9,454 nt of DNA from Gammaproteobacteria bacterium (GTDB lineage Bacteria > Pseudomonadota > Gammaproteobacteria > Xanthomonadales > Xanthomonadaceae): NCBI GenBank assembly GCA_030431185.1, contig JAUIJO010000121.1, positions 1-9,454 of the forward strand, given 5' to 3'. The position numbers and the translations under genes are program-made. Numbering within the stretch: the first letter of the stretch is position 1; the number at the start of each line of letters is the position of its first letter. Shown here one piece after another: positions 1-6,813 of this stretch. The notes under the pieces are model-generated. The model worked only from the letters and a program-made list of their open reading frames with translations, ran no database searches and was not told the origin of the DNA.

Positions 1-1299
1 CTCGGTAAAGGCACCCTCTTCGTCGATCGCCCGGACGAAGTCCTGCACCACCTGCACGGCCGCCCCGGTGTCGTAGACATCGATCGCGGCGCCGTTGCCG
101 AGTGCGGCCGCCATCGCGTCGTCGTGCTTCTCCAGGTGGCGCTCGATCTCTTCCAGCGCGTCGCGCACGGCGGTCGACGCAATCACCGCCTTGACCGGCA
201 GGCCATAGCGCTTGGCGAATTCCCAGTCGCGCTGGTCGTGCCCCGGCACCGCCATCACCGCGCCGGTGCCGTACCCCATCAGCACGAAGTTGGCGACGTA
301 GACCGGCACTTCCTCGCCGGTGACCGGGTGCACCGCGCGCAGGCCGGTGTACATGCCGCGCTTTTCCTGGGTCTCCAGCTCCGCCTCGGACACGCCGCCC
401 TGGCGCAGTTCGGCGATGAAGTCGGCCAGCGCGGCATTGCCCGCGGCGGCATGCGTCGCCAGCGGATGCTCCGCGGCGACCGACAGGAAGGTGACGCCCA
501 TCAGCGTGTCGGGTCGCGTGGTGTAGACCTCCACCGGCGCCACCGGCTTGCCGTCCTCGTCCACCACGTCGAATCGGATCTCCAGGCCCTCGCTGCGGCC
601 GATCCAGTTGCGCTGCATGGTCTTGACCGCCTCCGGCCAGCCCTCCAGCGTGTCGAGCCCGTCCAGCAGCTCCTGCGCGTAGTCGGTGATCTTCAGGAAC
701 CACTGCGGGATCTCGCGCTTTTCCACCAGCGCGCCGGTGCGCCAGCCGCGACCGTCGATCACCTGTTCGTTGGCGAGCACGGTCTGGTCGACCGGGTCCC
801 AGTTGACGACCGAGTTCTTGCGGTAGGCCAGGCCCTGCTTCATCAGGCGCACGAACATGCGCTGCTCGTGCACGTAGTAGTCGGGCTGGCAGGTGGCGAA
901 CTCGCGCGACCAGTCGATCGCATAACCCATCTGCTGAAGCTGGGCCTTCATGTGCGCGATGTTCGCGTAGGTCCACTTGGCCGGCGCGGTGCGGTTCTTG
1001 ATCGCGGCGTTCTCCGCCGGCAGGCCGAAGGCGTCCCAGCCCATCGGTTGCAGCACGTTGTGGCCCGTCATGCGCTTGTAGCGGCTGATGACGTCGCTGA
1101 TCGTGTAGTTGCGCACGTGGCCCATGTGCAGCGCACCGGACGGGTACGGCAGCATCGACAGGCAGTAGTACTTGGGCTTGGCGGACTGTTCGTCCACCTC
1201 GAAGGCGCGGGTGTCGGTCCAGTAGCGGCGCGCGGCGTCCTCGACGGACTGCGGTTCGTAGGGACGGATCTCGCTGGCGCTGGCGGCTTCGGTGGACAC
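1..1299 (-). CDS. leuS: Leucyl-tRNA synthetase, N-terminal part (3' end beyond window)
   Basis: This is a cytoplasmic class I aminoacyl-tRNA synthetase that charges tRNA-Leu. The window holds its first 433 codons, read leftwards off the edge without a stop or frameshift. Visible hallmarks are the class I signature as HMGH at residues 58-61 within PYPSGALHMGHVRNY, the block LQPMGWDAFGLPAEN, the zinc/linker region with NWDPVDQTVLANEQV, and the CP1 editing domain with the threonine-rich TTRPDT at 260-265 and PGHDQRD at 352-358 (D355 is the conserved editing aspartate). The KMSKS loop and the anticodon-binding domain lie outside. I chose the GTG at 1299 because the family N-terminus begins about 25 residues before the RYW motif and no in-frame ATG lies just upstream; the ribosome binding site is weak. 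About 60 residues separate the PGHDQRD block from the window edge, longer than in E. coli LeuS (see findings). Identity is certain; the exact start is less so. Confidence 0.97.
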   Translation of the reverse strand, partial: MSTEAASASEIRPYEPQSVEDAARRYWTDTRAFEVDEQSAKPKYYCLSMLPYPSGALHMGHVRNYTISDVISRYKRMTGHNVLQPMGWDAFGLPAENAAIKNRTAPAKWTYANIAHMKAQLQQMGYAIDWSREFATCQPDYYVHEQRMFVRLMKQGLAYRKNSVVNWDPVDQTVLANEQVIDGRGWRTGALVEKREIPQWFLKITDYAQELLDGLDTLEGWPEAVKTMQRNWIGRSEGLEIRFDVVDEDGKPVAPVEVYTTRPDTLMGVTFLSVAAEHPLATHAAAGNAALADFIAELRQGGVSEAELETQEKRGMYTGLRAVHPVTGEEVPVYVANFVLMGYGTGAVMAVPGHDQRDWEFAKRYGLPVKAVIASTAVRDALEEIERHLEKHDDAMAAALGNGAAIDVYDTGAAVQVVQDFVRAIDEEGAFTE

Positions 1300-1328
1300 G
1301 GCGGGGACTTCGGGACAGGGGACCGGAA

Positions 1329-1334
1329 AGACTA
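1329..1334 (-). promoter_or_regulatory. Possible -10 element for leuS
   Basis: On the minus strand the hexamer TAGTCT fits the TANNNT form of a sigma70 -10 box and lies about 30 bases upstream of the leuS GTG, which would give a short leader. No good -35 box is visible at the usual distance, so this is a weak call. The rest of the 1300-1531 gap is GC-rich and shows no convincing gene, terminator or promoter for the divergent amidohydrolase. Confidence 0.25.
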
Positions 1335-1531
1335 CCGCAGCGCAGCATGGGCCGCCATCGAAGAAGCCAGGACCTGCCCGTCTCCGGGCGACCCGGGGCC
1401 CCTGTCTGGACTTGGCGGCGGGCTGCGGCCATCCTGCGCCCTGGCCCGGGGAGGCGGGCGAAGCACCCCGCACGAGTTCCAGCCCCTCCGCCCTCCGTCC
1501 ACCTCCATCGTCCCCGGGGAGTCACTGAACC

Positions 1532-2851
1532 ATGCGCACCCTCTTGTTGTTGGCCCTGCTGTCACCCCTGTCCCTGGCGACGGCCCAGGCGGCCACCCCG
1601 GCCGGTCCGTCGGCCGTGCACTGCGGCAAGCTGTTCGACGCGCGCAGCGGCAAGGTGCTGGGACCGCATACCCTGCTGGTCCGGGATGGCCGGATCGAGC
1701 GCATCGTCAGCGGCGGGAATGCCGACGTGGCGGGTATTCCTTCGATCGACCTGCGCGACCACACCTGCAGCCCCGGCTGGACCGACCTGCACGTGCACAT
1801 CTACGACCAGTCGAGCCCGCAGGCCTACTCCGAGGGTTTCCGGCTCGACCCGGTCGACTACGCCTTCCGCTCGGTGGGCTATGCGCAGAAGACCCTGCGC
1901 GCGGGCTTCACCAGCGTCCGCGACCTGGGCGGCGAGGTCACCCCGCACCTGCGCGACGCGATCAACCAGGGCCTGGTCGATGGGCCGCGCATCTGGGCCG
2001 CGGGCACCGCGATCGGCACCACCGGCGGCCACGCCGATCCCACCAACGGCTACAACCACGCCCTGTCCCACCTGATCGGCCCCCCCGGCCCCACCGAAGG
2101 CGTGATCAACTCGGTCGACGACGCGCGCCAGGCCGTGCGCCAGCGCTACAAGGAAGGCAGCGACGTCATCAAGATCACCGCCACCGGCGGCGTGCTCTCG
2201 TACGCGAAGTCCGGCGACGCGCCGCAGTTCACCGTCGACGAGATCCGTGCGGTGGTGGATACCGCGAAGGACTACGGCTATCGCGTCGCCGCCCATGCGC
2301 ATGGCGAGGAAGGCATGTACCGCGCGGTCGAGGGTGGCGTGACCAGCATCGAGCACGGCACCTACATGAGCGACCGGGTGATGAAGCTGATGAAGGAGAA
2401 AGGCACCTGGTACGTGCCGACCATCTACGCCGGCCGCTTCGTGGCCGACAAGGCGAAGATCGACGGCTACTTCCCCGAGGTGGTGCGTCCCAAGGCCGCC
2501 CGCATCGGTTCGTTGATCCAGGACACCGCGGCCAAGGCTTACCGCAACGGCGTCAAGATCGCGTTCGGCACCGACATGGGCGTCGGCCCGCACGGCGACA
2601 ATGCGCGCGAATTCATCTACATGGTCGAGGCCGGCATCCCGCCCTCGGTCGCGCTGCAGGCCGCGACGGTCCGCGCCGCCGAAGTGCTGGGCGTCGACGA
2701 CCAGGGCGTGCTGGAGCCGGGCAAGCGCGCCGACGTGATCGCGATGCCGGGCAACCCGGTCGAGGACATCAACGCCGTCATGGCCGTGGACTTCGTGATG
2801 AAGGACGGCCGCGTCTACCGCCGCCCGGGCGACGACACGGACGCGGAGTGA
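1532..2851 (+). CDS. Secreted metal-dependent amidohydrolase (Xaa-Arg/Lys carboxypeptidase / ochratoxinase-like)
   Basis: This 439-residue protein belongs to the amidohydrolase superfamily with a TIM-barrel core. A signal peptide is visible at residues 1-20 (MRT, hydrophobic leucine run, AQA cleavage site), so it probably works in the periplasm or outside the cell. The binuclear metal site is complete: HVH at 87-89, the carboxylated lysine K214 in VIKITATGG, histidines H255 and H275 in AHAHGEE and IEHGT, and D348 in FGTDMG. The pattern matches the prolidase-like branch that was shown to cleave Xaa-Arg/Lys dipeptides (Sgx9260/Cc2672 type) and that also includes ochratoxin A amidohydrolases such as ADH3 from Stenotrophomonas. 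The substrate here cannot be told from sequence; automatic labels of Xaa-Pro dipeptidase would probably be wrong. A GGGGAG ribosome binding site at 1516-1521 supports the ATG. The stop overlaps the SemiSWEET start by one base. Confidence 0.9.
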   Translation: MRTLLLLALLSPLSLATAQAATPAGPSAVHCGKLFDARSGKVLGPHTLLVRDGRIERIVSGGNADVAGIPSIDLRDHTCSPGWTDLHVHIYDQSSPQAYSEGFRLDPVDYAFRSVGYAQKTLRAGFTSVRDLGGEVTPHLRDAINQGLVDGPRIWAAGTAIGTTGGHADPTNGYNHALSHLIGPPGPTEGVINSVDDARQAVRQRYKEGSDVIKITATGGVLSYAKSGDAPQFTVDEIRAVVDTAKDYGYRVAAHAHGEEGMYRAVEGGVTSIEHGTYMSDRVMKLMKEKGTWYVPTIYAGRFVADKAKIDGYFPEVVRPKAARIGSLIQDTAAKAYRNGVKIAFGTDMGVGPHGDNAREFIYMVEAGIPPSVALQAATVRAAEVLGVDDQGVLEPGKRADVIAMPGNPVEDINAVMAVDFVMKDGRVYRRPGDDTDAE

Positions 2852-3102
2852 TGGACGGCGAATGGTTCGGCTACGCCGCGGCCACGCTGACCACGGTCGC
2901 GTTCGTGCCGCAGGCGCTCAAGACGATCCGCAGCCGCGACACGCGCAGCCTCTCGCTGGGCATGTACGTGGTGTTCACCGTGGGCATCGGTTTCTGGCTG
3001 GCCTATGGCATCCACCTGCAGTCCTGGCCGATGATCGCGTGCAACACGCTCACGCTCGGCCTGGCCGGGACGATCCTCGCGATGAAGCTGCGCTACGGTT
3101 GA
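2851..3102 (+). CDS. SemiSWEET sugar transporter (PQ-loop/MtN3 family)
   Basis: This 83-residue, three-helix inner-membrane protein works as a dimer that lets small sugars cross the membrane. Helix 1 carries the PQ motif at 20-21, followed by the basic loop KTIRSRDTRSLS typical of the family. Helix 2 carries W49 in FWLAYG and helix 3 carries N65 in ACNTLTLG; these correspond to the pocket tryptophan and asparagine (W48/N64) of the Leptospira biflexa SemiSWEET structure. Length matches the 80-100 residues usual for bacterial members. The start codon overlaps the amidohydrolase stop (TGATG), so translation is probably coupled and the two genes share an mRNA; no separate ribosome binding site is needed. 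The 3' end overlaps the convergent DUF998 gene by 10 bp. The sugar carried is unknown. Confidence 0.92.
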   Translation: MDGEWFGYAAATLTTVAFVPQALKTIRSRDTRSLSLGMYVVFTVGIGFWLAYGIHLQSWPMIACNTLTLGLAGTILAMKLRYG

Positions 3103-3692
3103 GGCGCTCGCGCCACGACGGTGGCCGTCCACGCCAGGCAGGCGAACCACAGCACGAAGGCCAGTCGCTGCGCGGCTCCGATGGGGATTTGGCCGGGCAA
3201 TGCCAGTGCCGCGACCGGCACCAGCAGCGCCGCCAGCGCGACCGGCCCGCGCACGCCACGCAGCGCCGGGGTCCGCCCGGCCCCGAAGGCCAGCAGCAAC
3301 GCGCCCGGGACGAAGGCCATCCACCACAAGGACCAGCCCGCCGCGTGGCGCCCGTTGGCAGCGGCGCTGACGCTGGAGGGGTCAAGGGGCAGTATCCCCT
3401 GCGCGGCGAACGCCAGCGCCGAGAGCAACCACAGCGCCAGTCCCAGCCTGAGCGCCCAGCCCGTGGAATCCAGGCCGCTGCGTGACTGGAACATCACGGC
3501 GGCCAACAGCAGGCCGGGCAGCACGAAACCGAGCAGGTTGAACGCCCAGGCGTGCCCATCGTGTCCTGCGCCCAGCAGGGCCGGGGCATGGCGCAGGTGC
3601 GAATACCCCTCCAGGCCCGCACCGAAACCCACCACCGCCAGGCAGTGGAGCGCCAGCGCCAGCCACGCCAGGTAGTACGCATGTCGAGCCAT
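3093..3692 (-). CDS. DUF998-family integral membrane protein
   Basis: This 199-residue protein has about six predicted transmembrane helices (roughly residues 5-25, 48-67, 78-97, 117-137, 149-166 and 174-193). The pattern of a loop with GHAWAFNLLGFVLPG after helix 1, then ILPLDPSS and a histidine in NGRHAAGW before helix 4, resembles DUF998, a family of bacterial membrane proteins without an established role. The ATG at 3692 is chosen because an AGGAGA ribosome binding site (complement of 3700-3705) lies seven bases upstream; a longer in-frame extension to 3857 exists but reads as low-complexity non-membrane sequence. It is transcribed divergently from cnoX across a 183-bp gap and converges on SemiSWEET, whose stop it overlaps. 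Membrane nature is clear; the DUF998 assignment is from motif memory and moderately sure. Confidence 0.82.
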   Translation of the reverse strand: MARHAYYLAWLALALHCLAVVGFGAGLEGYSHLRHAPALLGAGHDGHAWAFNLLGFVLPGLLLAAVMFQSRSGLDSTGWALRLGLALWLLSALAFAAQGILPLDPSSVSAAANGRHAAGWSLWWMAFVPGALLLAFGAGRTPALRGVRGPVALAALLVPVAALALPGQIPIGAAQRLAFVLWFACLAWTATVVARAPQP

Positions 3693-3735
3693 GGTGCCGT
3701 CTCCTGTCGACGATGGGGAAGCCTGCAATGCCGGC

Positions 3736-3763
3736 CTGATATGGCCGCCGCAGGCGCCATAAT
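3736..3763 (+). promoter_or_regulatory. Sigma70-like promoter for cnoX
   Basis: CTGATA at 3736-3741 (four of six matches to TTGACA) is followed after 16 bases by CATAAT at 3758-3763 (five of six matches to TATAAT). It points towards cnoX with a predicted start site near 3770 and a leader of about 105 bases. It is the best -35/-10 pair seen in the window. It lies within the gap shared with the divergent DUF998 gene. Confidence 0.55.
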
Positions 3764-3875
3764 CTACACCGCCCGCCGCGAACGCCGGCGCGCCGTGCGC
3801 CCGGCCGGCAGGCCCCGGGATTGGAATGCGGCGTTGCCGCCACCATGTCGGGCGCAACGCTCAATGGAAGCCGCC

Positions 3876-4766
3876 ATGACCCCCGACGCCACCGCAGCCG
3901 CCCATGTCTTCGATGCCACCACCGAGGCCTTCGAGACCGATGTATTGCAGAAGTCCCTGCAGACCCCGGTCCTGATCGACTTCTGGGCCGAGTGGTGCGG
4001 CCCGTGCAAGACCCTGGGCCCGGTGCTGGAAAAACTCGCCCGCGCCTACAACGGCGCGTTCCTGCTGGCCAAGGTCGACGTCGACAAGGAGCAGCAACTG
4101 GCCGCCGCCTTCCAGGTCCGCTCCATCCCGACCCTGTTCCTGGTCAAGGGCGGCCAGGTGGTGGACGCGGTGCCGGGTGCGCTGACCGAAGGCCAGTTGC
4201 GCGAGCTGCTGTCCCACCACGGGATCGAGCCCGCCGCCCCCGCCCTGGCGGGCATCCCGGGCGACGACGCGCCGGTCGCGGAGGCCGTGACGGTCGATCC
4301 GCAGGCCGAGGTCGCACGCTTGCGCTCGGAAACGGCGGGCGACCCCGGGAACGACGAACTCAAGCTCGACCTCGCGCTGGCCCTGCTCAGGACCGGGGAC
4401 ACCGCCGAAGCCGAATCCCTGCTCAACGGGCTGCCGGCCAACCTGGCCACCGACGACCGCACCGTCAACGCGCGCGCGCGCCTGGGCTTCGCCGCGCTGG
4501 TGAAGGACGCGCCGCCGCTGGATGCATTGCGCGCCTCGGTCGAGGCCGCGCCCGGCGATCTCAAGGCACGCCACCTGCTCGGCACCCGCCTGCTGGTGGC
4601 CGGCGAAGCCGAGCCGGCGCTGGAGCAGTTCCTCGAGATGCTGGCCCGCGATCGCGACTTCGAGGACGGGCTGCCGCGCAAGGCCCTGATCGACGCATTC
4701 CGCGTCATCGACGACAACGCGCTCGTGGGGCGTTATCGCCGCCGGATGTCGTCGCTGTTGTTCTGA
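3876..4766 (+). CDS. cnoX: Thioredoxin-domain/TPR co-chaperone CnoX (YbbN)
   Basis: This 296-residue cytoplasmic protein has an N-terminal thioredoxin fold (about 8-117) and a C-terminal TPR-like helical domain (about 140-296). In E. coli CnoX/YbbN protects substrates from aggregation and over-oxidation during bleach stress and passes them to GroEL and DnaK. The thioredoxin part has the active site WCGPC with cysteines 41 and 44, VDVDKEQQLAAAF, and the cis-proline P85 in VRSIPTLFLV. The helical part ends in RYRRRMSSLLF, like the family C-terminus. Unlike E. coli YbbN, which has lost the CXXC pair, this protein keeps both cysteines, as reported for Caulobacter CnoX, so it may be a working oxidoreductase too. 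The ATG at 3876 is preferred over 3864 because GGAAG at 3866-3870 sits five bases upstream. An annotation as trxA would miss the TPR half. Confidence 0.93.
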   Translation: MTPDATAAAHVFDATTEAFETDVLQKSLQTPVLIDFWAEWCGPCKTLGPVLEKLARAYNGAFLLAKVDVDKEQQLAAAFQVRSIPTLFLVKGGQVVDAVPGALTEGQLRELLSHHGIEPAAPALAGIPGDDAPVAEAVTVDPQAEVARLRSETAGDPGNDELKLDLALALLRTGDTAEAESLLNGLPANLATDDRTVNARARLGFAALVKDAPPLDALRASVEAAPGDLKARHLLGTRLLVAGEAEPALEQFLEMLARDRDFEDGLPRKALIDAFRVIDDNALVGRYRRRMSSLLF

Positions 4767-4793
4767 CGGGAATCGGGAATCGGGAATCGGGAA
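4767..4793. repeat. Tandem heptamer CGGGAAT, about 3.9 copies
   Basis: Three full copies of CGGGAAT and a partial fourth (CGGGAA) run head to tail directly from the base after the cnoX stop. Similar short GGGAATC-type arrays are, to my recollection, scattered between genes in Xanthomonadaceae genomes, so this is a lineage-typical intergenic repeat. Its role is not known; copy number probably varies between strains through slippage. It is not a hairpin and has no T-tract, so it does not look like a Rho-independent terminator. Confidence 0.9.
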
Positions 4794-4845
4794 GGGCATG
4801 CCGTCGCCGCTGACCCGGAACCCCCCGGGCGAGCGGCAGGCATGA

Positions 4846-4873
4846 TTGACAATACGCCACCGTATGGCACTCT
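4846..4873 (+). promoter_or_regulatory. Possible promoter for the DUF4442 gene
   Basis: A perfect -35 hexamer TTGACA lies at 4846-4851. At a 16-base spacing the only -10 candidate is the poor CACTCT at 4868-4873. The following start codon at 4901 has no clear ribosome binding site. The pair could drive the DUF4442 gene separately from cnoX, but the weak -10 box keeps this tentative. Confidence 0.3.
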
Positions 4874-4900
4874 GGACGCCTGCCCCGCCCTGCTCTCGCG

Positions 4901-5374
4901 ATGAACGCCCGCCTGCTCCGCCTCGCCCTCAACCTCTGGCCGCCGTTCCTGTTCAGCGGCGTCCACGTGCAGCGCATCGACGCCGATTACCGGCATGCGG
5001 CGGTGGAGCTTCGCCTCCGCCCCTGGAACCGCAACTACGTTGGCACCCATTTCGGCGGCAGCCTGTTCGCGATGACCGATCCGTTCTGGATGCTGCTGGC
5101 GATGAACGCGCTCGGCCGCGAGTACATCGTCTGGGACAAGGCCGGCGAGATCGAGTTCGTCAAACCGGGACGAAGCCACGTGCGGGCCCGGTTCGACCTC
5201 GACGACGCCACCCTCCAGGCGCTGCGCGAGGCCACCGCCGGCGGCGACAAGGTGCTGCACTGGTTCGACACCGATGTCATCGACGACGCGGGCGACGTCG
5301 TCGCCCGGGTGCGCAAGCAGCTCTACATCCGCCGCAAGAAGCGCGCCCGGCCTGACGCGACCGCTAGCGGCTGA
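4901..5374 (+). CDS. DUF4442 hotdog-fold protein (thioesterase-like)
   Basis: This 157-residue cytoplasmic protein fits DUF4442, a hotdog-fold family related to acyl-CoA thioesterases (YiiD C-terminal/PaaI-like). Characteristic blocks are NLWPPFLFSGV at 11-21, NRNYVGTHFGGSLFAMTDPF at 43-62 (the conserved central helix region), YIVWDKAGEIEFVKPGRS at 75-92 and the closing strand VVARVRKQLYIRRKK at 133-147. It presumably binds an acyl-CoA or acyl-ACP-like ligand; no substrate is known for the family and catalysis is not proven. The ATG at 4901 fits the family N-terminus although no good ribosome binding site precedes it. It sits 134 bp downstream of cnoX on the same strand and may also be reached by cnoX transcription. 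Its last 11 bp overlap the convergent gene on the minus strand. Confidence 0.88.
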   Translation: MNARLLRLALNLWPPFLFSGVHVQRIDADYRHAAVELRLRPWNRNYVGTHFGGSLFAMTDPFWMLLAMNALGREYIVWDKAGEIEFVKPGRSHVRARFDLDDATLQALREATAGGDKVLHWFDTDVIDDAGDVVARVRKQLYIRRKKRARPDATASG

Positions 5375-6686
5375 CCGGCACCTGCCAGGTGCCGCCCGCC
5401 CGCGAGGAATAGGGCTGGAACCCGAGCGCCAGGCCGTCCTCGTCCACCTGCAGCTCGCGCCCGGGACTCCGCAGGGCGGCCGGGCGGACCGCCAGTCGCG
5501 CCTCGAGCGGTCGGGCGTCCGGGCCGCGCGACCGGAGCCACAGCAGCGTCGCCATCAGGCGCATCCGCATCACATGGTCCTGGCCGCGACGGTGATAGTC
5601 GTCATAGGCCGGCGCCGCGATGGACGTGAGGGCGCAGCCCAGCACGTTGGCCACGCATTCGATCTCGAATCCCCCGGGCGCGGGCGCATGCACGAATGGC
5701 AGGTCCCGCGCCAGGCGCTCGGCTGCCGCGTCATCGCAGGCCCTCGCATGGTATTGGGCCATGCGTCCGCGCGTGACCTCGGTGTCGAGGGTGAACGCGG
5801 CATGCCAGGGCAGCGGTTCGCTCCCGCGGACGGCACCCGTCGCGATGTAGTCGCTCGCCATCCGGTACTCGCCTTTCATCGCCTCGCAGATCGAGCCTTC
5901 AGCGACATCGGGCGCGGCGAACGCGACCTGGCAGGATGGGGGCAGGGGCGTGTCGGGGCCCTGCCCGGCCAGCATGCCGGCGAAGAGGCGGGAGGCATTG
6001 TCGTGGACCCTGTCCGCGACCATGCTCACGACAAGCGAATCCGAGTTCGCCACCAGCGGCCGCCATGCCGCCGCCACCTGGCACACCGCATCGAGGCCGC
6101 CCTCGACATCGCCCCGGTCGTACAACAGGGCGCCGTAGGTCAGGGCCGCCCGCGGCACGCTGCCCAGGTACGCCGGCAGCGGCGCGTCAATGCGGAGGGG
6201 GAAAGCGTTGCGATAGAAGCCATGGCCCCGCAGTGCCGCGACCTGGCCGTGCATCGCCTGCAGGCGTGCTTCCTGCCCGGCCAGTCGGTCCCGGTGCCCG
6301 CGCACGTGGGCCAGGCAGTCCTCGTCGAAGCGGCACCAGGCCTCGTCCCGACCGTCTTCGGGGACCAGGAACCCGAAGTCCTCCGCGGCACGGCTGGCGA
6401 AATCGCCGACCCTCCCGCCGACCTCCAGCTTCGCCACCTCGGCCTCGAAGCGATGGACGTCGTCCGCCGCGATCGCCTCGACCCGATCCGCAGGCACGTC
6501 GTAGCCCATCAGCCAGACGGCGGCGAATGCGTTCTCGCCTTCGCCGGCGGCAGGTGCCTCCATCATCGCCATCGCGGCACGTCGTTCGGCGCTGCGCCCC
6601 TGGCTCCGCGCGACCAGGAATACCGCCGTCGTCGCCAGCAGCGCGAACACCAGTGCCCCGCCCACCCATTTGCCCCACTGCGCCAT
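5364..6686 (-). CDS. Unknown membrane-anchored, cysteine-rich envelope protein
   Basis: I do not recognise this 440-residue protein. It begins with a short positive stretch and one hydrophobic helix at about 8-26 with no obvious cleavage site, then a long soluble part that should face the periplasm. That part is alanine-rich and mostly helical in character, and contains eight cysteines (118, 124, 202, 252, 267, 317, 344, 351), an even number compatible with disulphide bonds; two close pairs, C118/C124 and C344/C351, stand out. No catalytic motif, lipobox, heme CXXCH site or repeat was found. The ATG at 6686 is chosen for an AGGGGG ribosome binding site (complement of 6694-6699) seven bases upstream and because the hydrophobic helix follows at once; an in-frame extension to 6860 would run into the divergent kinase gene. 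Reading frame and codon use look genuine. It is divergent from the kinase gene and may be functionally linked, which is inference. Confidence 0.8.
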   Translation of the reverse strand: MAQWGKWVGGALVFALLATTAVFLVARSQGRSAERRAAMAMMEAPAAGEGENAFAAVWLMGYDVPADRVEAIAADDVHRFEAEVAKLEVGGRVGDFASRAAEDFGFLVPEDGRDEAWCRFDEDCLAHVRGHRDRLAGQEARLQAMHGQVAALRGHGFYRNAFPLRIDAPLPAYLGSVPRAALTYGALLYDRGDVEGGLDAVCQVAAAWRPLVANSDSLVVSMVADRVHDNASRLFAGMLAGQGPDTPLPPSCQVAFAAPDVAEGSICEAMKGEYRMASDYIATGAVRGSEPLPWHAAFTLDTEVTRGRMAQYHARACDDAAAERLARDLPFVHAPAPGGFEIECVANVLGCALTSIAAPAYDDYHRRGQDHVMRMRLMATLLWLRSRGPDARPLEARLAVRPAALRSPGRELQVDEDGLALGFQPYSSRAGGTWQVPVSR

Positions 6687-6713
6687 CCCGGCACCCCCTG
6701 AAATCCAATTCGC

Positions 6714-6732
6714 ATCAAATGATCGATTTGAT
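6714..6732. promoter_or_regulatory. Palindromic putative operator in divergent intergenic region
   Basis: The arms ATCAAAT (6714-6720) and ATTTGAT (6726-6732) are perfect inverted repeats around the five-base centre GATCG. This AT-rich block stands out in a GC-rich 158-bp gap between two divergent genes and lies 28-46 bp upstream of the start of the minus-strand gene, where a bound regulator would block its transcription. It resembles a dimeric repressor site in form, but no regulator gene lies nearby in the window. A short RNA hairpin in the minus-gene leader is the alternative. Confidence 0.4.
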
Positions 6733-6813
6733 CGCCATCCCAGTTTAGCAAGGCGCTCGCCATCGACTGAACAGGGAGGCCTGCCGAGCACGCCCCAGAC
6801 GCGCCGTTGGCGG

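Noticed and set aside
1562..2593. 343-codon minus-strand open frame opposite the amidohydrolase gene
   Set aside because: It lies within a well-supported gene, has no recognisable domain, and its composition is that of an antisense shadow frame.
124..3102. A 992-codon plus-strand open frame running opposite leuS, through the gap and the amidohydrolase gene, and ending as SemiSWEET
   Set aside because: Up to 2850 its translation is arginine-, alanine- and histidine-rich low-complexity sequence typical of shadow frames in GC-rich DNA, lying opposite or out of frame with two clear genes. Only the last 83 codons (from 2851) are a real gene.
3552..3875. In-frame upstream extension of cnoX giving a 404-residue product
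   Set aside because: The extra 108 residues do not resemble any domain, overlap the DUF998 start and the predicted promoter, and a good ribosome binding site precedes the ATG at 3876.
4814..4829. Short inverted repeat CCCGG-AACCCC-CCGGG after cnoX as a terminator
   Set aside because: The stem is only five pairs and no T-tract follows on either strand, so it does not meet the pattern of a Rho-independent terminator.
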